From assembly GCA_021531385.1 (NCBI GenBank), contig JAFBIR010000003.1:185935-249934 (forward strand): a stretch of 64,000 nt of DNA, given 5' to 3'. The position numbers and the translations under genes were made by a program. Origin of the DNA: Parabacteroides distasonis. GTDB taxonomy: Bacteria > Bacteroidota > Bacteroidia > Bacteroidales > Tannerellaceae. A model generated the notes under the pieces. The model was given only the letters and a program-made list of their open reading frames with translations, had not been told where the DNA came from and searched no databases. This document shows, in pieces, positions 17,303 through 25,047 of the stretch (the first letter of the stretch is position 1; the number at the start of each line of letters is the position of its first letter).

Positions 17303-17656
17303 TTATTTTCGTTTCCCATATTTCTTTTCAAACAATTCAGTATTCCGCTCTCCCCAGCCTATCATGGCATCAATGATGGGTATCAGCGTCATGCCCAGCG
17401 GCGTGATGGCATATTCCGAACGTGGGGGCAGTTCGGGATAGATGGTCTTGGACACCAACCCGTCTTCCACCAGTTCTTTCAGTTGGAGGTCAAGTACACG
17501 AGGTGTGGCTTCGGGAAATATCTTGTGGAGTTCGCTCGGACGTAACGGCTTGTGGCGTAACTCATCCAAGATACAAGACTTCCATTTCGAGCCCATCAGA
17601 CTCATGGTAAGCCGCAAGGGGCAATCTAAATCGACGGGTATCTTTCTTTCGTACAT
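17303..17656 (-). CDS. HxlR-family winged-helix regulator
   Basis: 117 residues, full length for the family. The HxlR core is clear: CPLRLTMSLMGSKWKSCIL, the recognition region EATPRVLDLQLKELVEDGLV, and the wing YPELPPRSEYAITPLGMTL. Members often sense reactive electrophiles, quinones or hypochlorite and control a divergent oxidoreductase. Here the divergent genes are an NTF2-like protein and a flavodoxin-type reductase, which fits that pattern. The intergenic region has a repeat suited to binding a dimer. Confidence 0.92.
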   Translation of the reverse strand: MYERKIPVDLDCPLRLTMSLMGSKWKSCILDELRHKPLRPSELHKIFPEATPRVLDLQLKELVEDGLVSKTIYPELPPRSEYAITPLGMTLIPIIDAMIGWGERNTELFEKKYGKRK

Positions 17657-17686
17657 AGACTTTTCGTTGTCAGATTCTTACTGGCA

Positions 17687-17694
17687 CAAAGATA
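17687..17694 (-). promoter_or_regulatory. -7 box for the HxlR gene
   Basis: Minus strand reads TATCTTTG, an exact TAnnTTTG match, 30 bases before the start codon. Confidence 0.55.
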
Positions 17695-17718
17695 GGGATA
17701 ATTGCTCTAAACCGGGAT

Positions 17719-17758
17719 ATACCGAATAATTTTTCAGTATATGAATAATTTTTCGGTA
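17719..17758. promoter_or_regulatory. candidate HxlR operator
   Basis: GAATAATTTTTC occurs twice as a direct repeat (17724-17735 and 17743-17754), bracketed by inverted arms TACCGAA (17720-17726) and TTCGGTA (17752-17758). It lies between the two divergent -7 boxes, so a bound regulator could control both. Confidence 0.55.
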
Positions 17759-17782
17759 CTTGTGCGTATGGTAACTATCCAG

Positions 17783-17790
17783 TAACTTTG
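17783..17790 (+). promoter_or_regulatory. -7 box for the NTF2-like/flavodoxin genes
   Basis: TAACTTTG matches TAnnTTTG exactly, and a TTG sits 20 bases upstream (17760-17762), a good -33/-7 arrangement. Confidence 0.65.
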
Positions 17791-17824
17791 CATCGATTAA
17801 TAACACATTAAATAACAGATTATT

Positions 17825-18208
17825 ATGAGAGCAAGCATTGAAGAATACAAGGCAGTGGAAGAAGCTGCCATGAAGTTTGTGAAAAGCGTAGCGGAAGGTA
17901 ACAGCCAGTATGCAAAGGAACTGTTCATTGACGAGGCTGTGCTGTTCGGCTACCTGGACGGCCAACTGGAACATGGCAGCATCGAGCAGTTTTACAGAAA
18001 TGTGGATACGGTAGGTGCGGGCAATGACTTCAAGGCACGGATAGACGTGGTGGATGTGGAGGAAACTCTTGCCGTAGTCCGTGTGCTGGAAGAGAAATGG
18101 GGTGGCCGCATTGATTTTACCGATTACCTCCTGCTGATGAAGATGAACGGCGAATGGAAATGCGTGGCAAAAGCCTATAACCAGAACTCGGACACGATAC
18201 AAAAATAA
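17825..18208 (+). CDS. NTF2-like (putative lumazine-binding) protein
   Basis: 127 residues forming a single cone-shaped NTF2-like domain: an N-terminal helix (EYKAVEEAAMKFVKSVAEGN), LFIDEAVLFGYLDGQLEHG, and the C-terminal strands RIDFTDYLLLMKMNGEWKCV. Such proteins bind small molecules or act as simple enzymes, and no catalytic residues can be assigned. It is the first gene after the HxlR-facing promoter, 12 bases before the flavodoxin gene, so the two are cotranscribed. Confidence 0.8.
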   Translation: MRASIEEYKAVEEAAMKFVKSVAEGNSQYAKELFIDEAVLFGYLDGQLEHGSIEQFYRNVDTVGAGNDFKARIDVVDVEETLAVVRVLEEKWGGRIDFTDYLLLMKMNGEWKCVAKAYNQNSDTIQK

Positions 18209-18220
18209 GGAGGAAAGAAA

Positions 18221-18760
18221 ATGAAAATAGTGGTTGTTACCGGAAGCCCGCGCAAGCATGGCAACAGTTTTGCCATGACGGATGTGTTTATCCGGGAAGC
18301 CGAACGGTGTGGGCATACGGTCAAACGGTTTGATGCCGCATTCATGAAGATAGGCGGTTGCCATGCTTGTCAGACTTGCTTCAAGAGCGGTAAAGCATGT
18401 TCTTTTGACGATGACTTCAACCTGATTGCACCCGTAATTCTTGAAGCTGATGCCGTGGTGTTTGCGATGCCTGTTTACTGGTATTCCATTCCGGCACAGA
18501 TAAAAGGAGTGATAGACCGCATTTATTCATTCTGTGTGGCCGGCAAAGACATATCCGGCAAGAGATGTGGCCTGATAACCTGTTGTGAAGAACAAGACCC
18601 CACCGTTATGGACGGAGTACGCATCCCTGTCGAACGATCGGCAGCCCTGCTGAAATGGGACATCGTAGGAGAAGTGCTTGTCCCAGGCGTGTTGGAAACG
18701 GGCGACATTGGCAAGACAGACGGTTGCAGGCAAGCAGCGGAACTGGCGCATAAATTCTGA
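18221..18760 (+). CDS. flavodoxin-family NAD(P)H-dependent FMN reductase
   Basis: 179 residues. The FMN phosphate loop is VVVTGSPRKHGNSFAMTDVF at the N-terminus; GGCHACQTCFKSGKACSFDD contributes cysteines common in this subfamily, and AVVFAMPVYWYSIPAQIKG is the flavin-binding P-x-Y-W-x-S-x-P-A motif. It probably reduces quinones, nitro compounds or iron complexes. It is preceded by an AGGAGG-like stretch (aaggagg, 18207-18213), uncommon in this phylum. A second, truncated flavodoxin start follows five bases after its stop. Confidence 0.9.
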   Translation: MKIVVVTGSPRKHGNSFAMTDVFIREAERCGHTVKRFDAAFMKIGGCHACQTCFKSGKACSFDDDFNLIAPVILEADAVVFAMPVYWYSIPAQIKGVIDRIYSFCVAGKDISGKRCGLITCCEEQDPTVMDGVRIPVERSAALLKWDIVGEVLVPGVLETGDIGKTDGCRQAAELAHKF

Positions 18761-18764
18761 ACGC

Positions 18765-18857
18765 ATGAAGGTATTGTTGATTAACGGCAGCCCGAACAAA
18801 GCGGGCTGCTTCAATCCGCTTAGAAACGGTTTTCAACTCTTTTCCCTACTTCTGTGA
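18765..18857 (+). pseudogene. cut-off second flavodoxin/FMN reductase gene
   Basis: The ATG at 18765 opens MKVLLINGSPNKAGC, the typical start and FMN phosphate loop of NAD(P)H-dependent oxidoreductases, but after that the frame has unrelated residues (FNPLRNGFQLFSLLL) and stops at 18857 after 30 codons. An intact gene would have 180-200 codons. The break near 18809-18812 marks a deletion or an insertion boundary on the right edge of the HxlR module. Confidence 0.7.
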
Positions 18858-18935
18858 TTCTCTACTAACTACTTAATTCACAGATCACATTGTATTAATC
18901 TGCTGAAATCCTACGGCTATTCCATGTATTTTCCA

Positions 18936-18943
18936 TAAGTTTG
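18936..18943 (+). promoter_or_regulatory. -7 box for DUF2200
   Basis: TAAGTTTG is an exact TAnnTTTG match inside a segment (about 18925-18955) nearly identical to that upstream of the M23 gene. Confidence 0.6.
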
Positions 18944-18981
18944 TCGGCTGAAAAAGAATCAATCCTCAAACAAGAACAGCT

Positions 18982-19329
18982 ATGGACAACGAGAAAGTAT
19001 ATGCGATGTCTTTCGCAAAGATCTATCCACTACTCAGACAGAAGGTGGAGCGCAAAGGGAGAACCCAAGAGGAGCTGGATGCGGTCATCCACTGGTTGAC
19101 CGGCTATGAGACGGCTGATTTACGCAAAATGGAGCGTGAAGGCATTGCCTATGGCGATTTCTTCAGGCTGGCTCCGACCCTCAATCCCCAACGAAAACTG
19201 ATCAAAGGGAGCATTTGTGGCATTAAGGTAGAGACGATTGCCGAACCACTCATGCAGGAGATCCGCTATTTAGACAAGCTGGTCGATGAACTGGCGAAAG
19301 GCAAACCGTTAGCGAAGATTTATCGCTAA
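18982..19329 (+). CDS. DUF2200 family protein
   Basis: 115 residues, the usual length. Family features are the start KVYAMSFAKIYPLLRQKVER, the HWLTGY motif and PTLNPQRKLIKGSICGIKVE (about residues 63-84). These small cytoplasmic proteins are widespread in bacteria with no established function. There is no signal peptide. It has its own promoter, and no terminator is obvious before the following M23 gene. Confidence 0.85.
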   Translation: MDNEKVYAMSFAKIYPLLRQKVERKGRTQEELDAVIHWLTGYETADLRKMEREGIAYGDFFRLAPTLNPQRKLIKGSICGIKVETIAEPLMQEIRYLDKLVDELAKGKPLAKIYR

Positions 19330-19377
19330 ACGGAGGGTGCCAACCGCCTAAACAGGGCAAGTTTCCACTTTTTTCCG

Positions 19378-19385
19378 TAAGTTTG
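19378..19385 (+). promoter_or_regulatory. -7 box for the M23 lipoprotein
   Basis: TAAGTTTG again, in the second copy of the duplicated promoter segment, 21 bases before the ATG at 19407. Confidence 0.6.
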
Positions 19386-19406
19386 TCGGCTGAAAAGAAA
19401 CAACGT

Positions 19407-20687
19407 ATGAAACGAATTATCGGAATCGGAAGTCTGATCGCACTTTGGATCGGTCTTGCGCTTGCTTGCCAACGACCGCAACAACAGCCGGAGGATAGCG
19501 ACATGGACACCCAATGGGTGGACAGCTCACAACATATTTATCAGTTTGGTATTTGTATCGACTCGCTCGACGTACAGGAGCATTGGATGCGTAGCGGGGA
19601 TAATCCGGCTGCTATCTTTGCCCGTTTGGGCTTCTCCGGCACCCTGGCTGACAGCATCACACGGGCCTCTGCCGTGGTGCTCGACCCTACGAAGCTACGG
19701 GCCGGTATGCCCTACTATACCTTTACCTCCGTGGATAGCACCGAGACGATCCGCCACATCGCTTTCGCCAAGACGCTGACCGATTATGCGATCATCGACC
19801 TCTACGGAGATAGCGTCAGTGCCCATGCCTTCAGCAAACCGATCACGTTGAAACGGAAATATGCCGAGGGTGTCTTGAATAGCTCCCTTTGGAATGCCAT
19901 CAAGGCGAATGGCGACGATCCTTTCTTGGCTATCAAGCTGTCGGATGTCTATGCCTGGCAGATTGACTTCTTCGACATCAAGGAGGGAGATGCCTATCAG
20001 GTGCTCTATCACGAGGCCTTTATCGACGACACCACCTCGCTCAGCATCGCCTCTATCGAGGGAGCCATCTTCACCCATCAAGGCAAAGCGTATGTGGCCA
20101 TTCCCTTCACGCAAGACAGTATCTTCGAATATTTCGATGAGGAGGGCGGTAGCCTGCGTCGGGCCTTCTTGAAAGCACCCTTAGATTTCTTCCGTATCAC
20201 CTCCCGTTTCACCAACGCCCGTTTCCATCCCATCTTGAAACGGTATCGGGCCCATCATGGAGTCGATTATGCCGCCCCCACAGGTACCCCGGTACGTAGC
20301 ATCGGTGCTGGTACGGTCATCGCAAAAGGCTACGAGGGTGGCGGAGGCAATTTCTTGAAGATTCGTCACAATTCCGTTTATACCACTACCTATATGCACC
20401 TGAGCCGTTTCGCCAAAGGCATCCAAGTAGGGAGCCATGTGCAACAGGGCGAGGAGATCGCCTATGTCGGCTCCACCGGTCTCTCCACCGGACCTCATCT
20501 GGATTTCCGTGTCTATAAGAATGGAGAGCCTATCGATCCCTTGAAGTTAGAAGCTCCCCCATCAGAGCCGGTGCAGCCCGCTTTGCGTGATAGCTTCATG
20601 CAGATCAAAGCCGCTGTCTTAGCTGAACTGGATAGCTGCCACCAAGCTCGTTTAGCCCAACGACTACGTGAGAGGCGGACACTGTAG
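19407..20687 (+). CDS. M23-family (LytM-type) metallopeptidase lipoprotein
   Basis: 426 residues from the ATG at 19407; a TTG eight codons upstream falls in the promoter and is rejected. The signal ends GLALAC (Cys21), so it is a lipoprotein. An N-terminal all-beta region precedes the peptidase domain (about 265-385): H283xxxD287 in HHGVDYAAPTGTP, H331 in TYMHLSRF, and GPHLDFRVYKNG, where the classic HxH is H364-L-D366. It would cut peptidoglycan cross-links or act as an activator in the periplasm. The aspartate in place of the third zinc ligand leaves activity uncertain. Confidence 0.88.
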   Translation: MKRIIGIGSLIALWIGLALACQRPQQQPEDSDMDTQWVDSSQHIYQFGICIDSLDVQEHWMRSGDNPAAIFARLGFSGTLADSITRASAVVLDPTKLRAGMPYYTFTSVDSTETIRHIAFAKTLTDYAIIDLYGDSVSAHAFSKPITLKRKYAEGVLNSSLWNAIKANGDDPFLAIKLSDVYAWQIDFFDIKEGDAYQVLYHEAFIDDTTSLSIASIEGAIFTHQGKAYVAIPFTQDSIFEYFDEEGGSLRRAFLKAPLDFFRITSRFTNARFHPILKRYRAHHGVDYAAPTGTPVRSIGAGTVIAKGYEGGGGNFLKIRHNSVYTTTYMHLSRFAKGIQVGSHVQQGEEIAYVGSTGLSTGPHLDFRVYKNGEPIDPLKLEAPPSEPVQPALRDSFMQIKAAVLAELDSCHQARLAQRLRERRTL

Positions 20688-20742
20688 GCACGTGAGTTAG
20701 AATAAGCCCTTCTAAAAAACATGCGCCCTGAGCAAGTACACG

Positions 20743-20910
20743 ATGGGTAGATTCAACGGCTTCAAGCCGCATCTGGCCATCAGGCTCAAGAGGCACATGA
20801 AGAACTTGCTGATGAGCATGCATGACAAGCTGATGCTCAGGAAACGATCGCTCATCAAGACCGTGAATAAGGGGCTCAAGAACGTTTGCCAGATCAAGCA
20901 TCCTCCGGAA
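20743..20910 (+). pseudogene. IS982-type transposase C-terminal remnant
   Basis: The frame from 20743 reads HMKNLLMSMHDKLMLRKR, then LIKTVNKGLKNVCQIKH, which matches the IS982 transposase tail (pattern RKNMKN.L...DK.LLRKR..IETVNDQLKN..QIEHTRHRS). Only about 50 residues remain; the catalytic aspartates and everything upstream are missing, the glutamate expected in IETVND is lysine, and the match ends at PPE before the RHRS block. No terminal inverted repeats were found. It lies between the M23 gene and tRNA-Phe. Confidence 0.7.
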
Positions 20911-20912
20911 AA

Positions 20913-20947
20913 CAAAAAATCCCGATTTCGCTTGGAAATCAGGATTT
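20913..20947 (-). terminator. terminator of tRNA-Phe
   Basis: Arms AAATCC.GATTT and AAATC.GGATTT pair on the minus strand and are followed by TTTTTT. It lies 26 bases beyond the tRNA 3' end. Confidence 0.75.
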
Positions 20948-20972
20948 CACTATCTTTTACTTTTCTTTTAAG

Positions 20973-21045
20973 TGGTGCCACCAGGAATCGAACCGGGGAC
21001 ACAAGGATTTTCAGTCCTTTGCTCTACCAACTGAGCTATGGCACC
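20973..21045 (-). tRNA. tRNA-Phe (anticodon GAA)
   Basis: Reverse complement folds with acceptor GGTGCCA/TGGCACC, D-arm AGTTGGTAGA, anticodon stem AAGGA/TCCTT with loop CTGAAAA (anticodon GAA), T-arm GGTTCGATTCC and discriminator A. Confidence 0.96.
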
Positions 21046-21077
21046 AGCAGTGCGCAATCGTTTTTTGATTACGGCTG

Positions 21078-21085
21078 CAAAGGTA
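21078..21085 (-). promoter_or_regulatory. -7 box for tRNA-Phe
   Basis: Minus strand reads TACCTTTG, an exact TAnnTTTG match, 32 bases before the tRNA 5' end. Confidence 0.5.
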
Positions 21086-21125
21086 GGCATTTATTTTAAA
21101 CCTGCAACACTTTTATCAACTTTTT

Positions 21126-22154
21126 TCACGATAAAGAGTTCCAACCCTGCGCACGGAGCTCAACCTCACCGCCATCACGCCCCTGCAGATAGCAACCTAA
21201 CTCCGGTTTCGTGATATGTCCGATGACATGCACTCCCTCCATCGCCTCCACCTTCTCATGATCGGTCAGTGGAACCGTGAAAAGCAACTCGTAATCCTCA
21301 CCTCCATTGAGCGCAGCTGTCACCAAGTTCATATTGAATTGCTCAGCCATCGCCGCTGTCTGATAATCAATTGGAATACGATCTTCATACACCCGGCATC
21401 CCACATGGCTCTCCTGTGCGATATGCAACAGCTCCGAAGAGAGACCATCCGACACATCCATCATGGAGGTTGGCAACACATTCGCCTCCGCCAACAGACG
21501 GATGATGTCTTTACGCGCCTCCGGCTTTAGCTGACGCTCCAAGAGATACTCCTTACCCGAGAAATCAGGTGCGAAATCTTTTTCGCCTTTGAACACACTC
21601 TTCTCACGCTCCAACAGCTGCAAACCCATGTAAGCGGCACCCAAATCACCAGAGACACAGATCAAGTCGGTCTCTTTCGCCCCCGAGCGATAAACCACCT
21701 TACCCGGCTCTCCCTCACCGATGCAGGTGATGCTGATGGTTAAACCTGTACGGGAAGCGGAGGTATCACCGCCTACCAAATCAACCCCATAAATGTCGCA
21801 AGCTAAGCGGACACCGGCATAAAACTCCTCTAAATCCTCGATGCAGAAGCGTTGAGAGATACCCAAGGAGAGGGTGATCTGTTTCGGTTGGCCATTCATC
21901 GCATAGATATCGGAAAAATTGACAACCGCCGATTTATACCCCAAATGTTTCAAGGGAACATACATCAAATCAAAATGAATTCCCTCCAATAGCAGGTCGG
22001 TCGTGACCAACGTCAGTTTGTCGCCATAAGCCATCACGGCCGCATCATCCCCCACCCCCTTTAACGTGCTGGGGTTTTTCAGTTCTATCTGCTCCGTCAA
22101 ATGCTTGATCAAACCAAACTCACCTAACGTCGCTATTTCTGTTCTGTTACTCAT
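21126..22154 (-). CDS. thiL: thiamine-monophosphate kinase
   Basis: 342 residues from the ATG at 22154 (MSNRTEIATLGEFGLI); an in-frame start at 22193 would place 39 bases inside lpxK. The ATP/Mg-binding signature GVGDDAAV, followed by TTDLLLEGIHFDL, and LVGGDTSAS are diagnostic of ThiL. It phosphorylates thiamine monophosphate to the pyrophosphate cofactor in the cytoplasm. It is the last gene of the six-gene minus-strand operon and starts just after the lpxK stop (22159). Confidence 0.95.
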   Translation of the reverse strand: MSNRTEIATLGEFGLIKHLTEQIELKNPSTLKGVGDDAAVMAYGDKLTLVTTDLLLEGIHFDLMYVPLKHLGYKSAVVNFSDIYAMNGQPKQITLSLGISQRFCIEDLEEFYAGVRLACDIYGVDLVGGDTSASRTGLTISITCIGEGEPGKVVYRSGAKETDLICVSGDLGAAYMGLQLLEREKSVFKGEKDFAPDFSGKEYLLERQLKPEARKDIIRLLAEANVLPTSMMDVSDGLSSELLHIAQESHVGCRVYEDRIPIDYQTAAMAEQFNMNLVTAALNGGEDYELLFTVPLTDHEKVEAMEGVHVIGHITKPELGCYLQGRDGGEVELRAQGWNSLS

Positions 22155-22158
22155 CTTC

Positions 22159-23259
22159 TTATTCTGCTTTACGTTCGTTACTAAATGATTCAATATGATT
22201 TTCTATCAATTGGTTGAACAGCTGCTCATCCGCAGCTGAGAAACCAACTGTGATCGGCAAATAATAGAGGGAAGCCCTCCAAATAGAGGGTAAAAGCGAG
22301 CAAGTGCGCAGACGAGCCGCATCTTTCTCGGTGACCACTATCAGCTTCGAAGAGGACATTTGCTGGTAAACGGCATCTATCCGACGCATATCTGCCTCCG
22401 TAAAAGCATGATGATCAGGAAAGGCTATGGAGGTAAGCCGCTTCGTATGTTGCCGCAACCACCGCTCCAAAGGCTCCGGATGCGCAATACCTGTACATAA
22501 CAAGATCTCCTCTGCTGCCAATGAAGCCAGTGTACGTGGCTGAGCCTCTTCCGGGAACAGAGGGGACAAATCGCCATAGCGTATCTCCGAAAAACAGAGC
22601 GTTTGCCCCTCCCAAAGCGCCAACTCTTCCCTTATCACCGCTCGATCCCTCTCCGTAGGCAAAGGTTCACATTTAGTGACCACTACTACATCCGCACGGT
22701 TCGCTCCTTGAGAAGACTCCCGCAAACGACCTACCGGCAAAAGCGCATCTCGTGTATAAATGCGATGGCAATCCGTCAGCAAAATGGTGAACGAAGGTTT
22801 TACATACCGATGTTGAAACGCATCATCCAACAGCAGGAGCTGCGGTCGCTGCTCCTCCGGCAATTCCCATAACCTTCGTATGCCGGCTCTCCGATCCTCC
22901 GCCACTGCCACCATTAGCTGTGGGAACTTTGTTTTTAGTTGAAAGGGTTCATCGCCTATGGTCTCACTGCTATCCGTTCGATCCGCCAACCGAAATCCCT
23001 TTGTTCGTCGCTTGTAGCCTCGACTCAACACCGCCACACGATACCGTCCACTCAACAAACGAACCAGGTATTCCACATGCGGTGTTTTGCCAGTGCCCCC
23101 CACCGCCAGGTTCCCGATGCAAATCACCGGCAACGGGAAATGCTCAGACGGCAAGATGCCCCAATCGAAAAGGCGATTGCGTAAAGCGATCACCCCACCA
23201 TAGATCCCCGCCAAGGGAGTCAACACTCGACACAACGGAAAGTCAGCTATGATCGACAT
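22159..23259 (-). CDS. lpxK: tetraacyldisaccharide 4'-kinase (lipid A)
   Basis: 366 residues. An N-terminal membrane-associated stretch is followed by the P-loop GNLAVGGTGKTPHVEYLVRL, characteristic of LpxK, then LSRGYKRRTKG and LLLDDAFQHR. It adds the 4'-phosphate to the lipid A precursor at the inner face of the cytoplasmic membrane. It is six bases downstream of sppA and abuts thiL, an arrangement shared with other Bacteroidales as far as I recall. Confidence 0.95.
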   Translation of the reverse strand: MSIIADFPLCRVLTPLAGIYGGVIALRNRLFDWGILPSEHFPLPVICIGNLAVGGTGKTPHVEYLVRLLSGRYRVAVLSRGYKRRTKGFRLADRTDSSETIGDEPFQLKTKFPQLMVAVAEDRRAGIRRLWELPEEQRPQLLLLDDAFQHRYVKPSFTILLTDCHRIYTRDALLPVGRLRESSQGANRADVVVVTKCEPLPTERDRAVIREELALWEGQTLCFSEIRYGDLSPLFPEEAQPRTLASLAAEEILLCTGIAHPEPLERWLRQHTKRLTSIAFPDHHAFTEADMRRIDAVYQQMSSSKLIVVTEKDAARLRTCSLLPSIWRASLYYLPITVGFSAADEQLFNQLIENHIESFSNERKAE

Positions 23260-23265
23260 ACCTCA

Positions 23266-25035
23266 TTATTGTACGTTCCAATCAAAGGGTAAGCGTGCCC
23301 AAATACCTTGCGCACCACGCACTTGACGCAAGAGCTCGATTTGTGCGTAGTCATCGCCCAACAGCCATTGCATCAATGAGATCCGCATACCACCTAATTG
23401 ATCATCCAAAAGTTTATCCCACCAATTTTTTGAGGAAGAAACGGTTTGAACACTGTACTCGGAAAGATCCGCCAAGTCTGCCGCCACCTGAATGGCCGTA
23501 TCCAAATCTCCCAAACGATCGACCAAACCATTCGCCAACGCCTGTTCACCCGTCCAAACACGTCCCTGTCCGATCGCATCAATGGCCTCCACACTCATGT
23601 TGCGTCCATCCGCACAACGAGACAAGAAGGTACGGTAATTCCGCTCAACAGCCCCCTGCACCAACGCCTTCTCCGCTTCAGTCATCGGACGAGCTGTATT
23701 CCCCATATCGGAAAACGTATGGGTCTTCACTACATCTGAGGTTATATCCAACTTCTCGAATAATCCGGTCATGTTTGGGAACATACCAAAGACACCGATC
23801 GAGCCGGTCAAGGTATTCGGTTCGGCCACGATCTGGTTGGCTGCACATGAGATATAATAACCACCCGAAGCTGCCACGTTACCCATAGAAACCACCACCG
23901 GTTTCTCAGCCTTCAACGCCTTCACCTGTTTCCAGATTTGATCAGACACATAGGCACTACCACCCGGCGAGTTGACACGGATCACGACGGCCTTCACCTC
24001 CTCATCTTCCTTCAGTTTGATCAACTCTTTGGCCATTTTCTCCGTAATGAACGAGGTCATGCTGTAGGTCTGATCCGCTGCCTCCGGCACGATCTCTCCC
24101 TCCGCATACATCACCGTAATGCGCTGCTTGGAGCTGTTTTGAGCCGGTTTCAAAGAGGCAATCTGCTGGCAATTCGCAAAATGAAGTTTCTCGTCAGGCG
24201 CACCTACCTTTTCCTTCAAATAAGTCTCCACCTCAGAAGCATAACGCAACTCATCCACGAGCCCCAGCTTAACGGCTTCTTCAGGATCCGCAAAACTCAA
24301 TCCCTCGTTGGCGAAGCGATCGATCACAGCTGGTTGCAGGTTGCGAGATTCCGCCATACCCGCACGCAGCACATTCCAATTCGAGGAGAGATAAGCGGTC
24401 ATTTGCTCTCGGTTAGCCTCGCTCAAATGATCCAGCATATAAGGTTCAACTGCCCCTTTATAGGTTCCCACCTTAAAGATCTGCATCTCCACGCCAGCCT
24501 TCTTCAGAATGCCTTTATAGAAAGTGGTCTCTAACGCCAACCCCTGTATGCCTAACGCACCTTGCGGGTTTAAAAATACCTTATCGGCTGTCGCACAGAC
24601 GAAATAGGTGCCTTGCGTATAATTATCCGCATAAGCCACGATAAACTTACCACTTTGTTTGAAGTCAATCAACGCCTTACGTATTTCCAAAAGGCTGGCA
24701 CCTCCCGCTGAAAGATATCCTGCCTTCAGATAGATTCCGGCCACATTGGGATTCTCCTTAGCCACCTGAATAGCAGTCAACACCTCTGAAAGCGAAAAGA
24801 CTTTGAGGTCATCGCCCATAATAGAAGCCCAAGGACTCTCCGTCGCATGGTCTTTCAACGCCCCGCTCAACGACAGATTTAGAATAGTCTGTTTTTGTGG
24901 CACATAAGAAGAGGAAGATGTAGTCATCATGGCTAACATACCTGCTCCCACAATCACACCCACTACCACCAATAGGGTCACGCCTACGATCACCCCCAAT
25001 ACAGAGGCAAATAGCATTTTAAAAAACTGCTTCAT
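23266..25035 (-). CDS. sppA: signal peptide peptidase SppA, long (67 kDa) form
   Basis: 589 residues with an N-terminal membrane anchor (FASVLGVIVGVTLLVVVGV) and two tandem ClpP-like domains. In the N-terminal repeat the general-base lysine is in VGTYKGAVEPYM; in the C-terminal repeat the nucleophilic serine is in GNVAASGGYYISC, after VIRVNSPGGSAYVS. It degrades leftover signal peptides in the membrane. It lies 12 bases after DUF4922 and directly before lpxK in the same operon. Confidence 0.95.
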   Translation of the reverse strand: MKQFFKMLFASVLGVIVGVTLLVVVGVIVGAGMLAMMTTSSSSYVPQKQTILNLSLSGALKDHATESPWASIMGDDLKVFSLSEVLTAIQVAKENPNVAGIYLKAGYLSAGGASLLEIRKALIDFKQSGKFIVAYADNYTQGTYFVCATADKVFLNPQGALGIQGLALETTFYKGILKKAGVEMQIFKVGTYKGAVEPYMLDHLSEANREQMTAYLSSNWNVLRAGMAESRNLQPAVIDRFANEGLSFADPEEAVKLGLVDELRYASEVETYLKEKVGAPDEKLHFANCQQIASLKPAQNSSKQRITVMYAEGEIVPEAADQTYSMTSFITEKMAKELIKLKEDEEVKAVVIRVNSPGGSAYVSDQIWKQVKALKAEKPVVVSMGNVAASGGYYISCAANQIVAEPNTLTGSIGVFGMFPNMTGLFEKLDITSDVVKTHTFSDMGNTARPMTEAEKALVQGAVERNYRTFLSRCADGRNMSVEAIDAIGQGRVWTGEQALANGLVDRLGDLDTAIQVAADLADLSEYSVQTVSSSKNWWDKLLDDQLGGMRISLMQWLLGDDYAQIELLRQVRGAQGIWARLPFDWNVQ

Positions 25036-25047
25036 TGGATACTGTTT

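Noticed and set aside
17678..18364. Minus-strand open frame of 228 codons
   Set aside because: Antisense to the NTF2-like and flavodoxin genes and the operator region, all better supported.
20743..21099. Treating the whole open frame as a gene
   Set aside because: Only its first part is transposase-like; the rest runs through a terminator and the antisense strand of tRNA-Phe.
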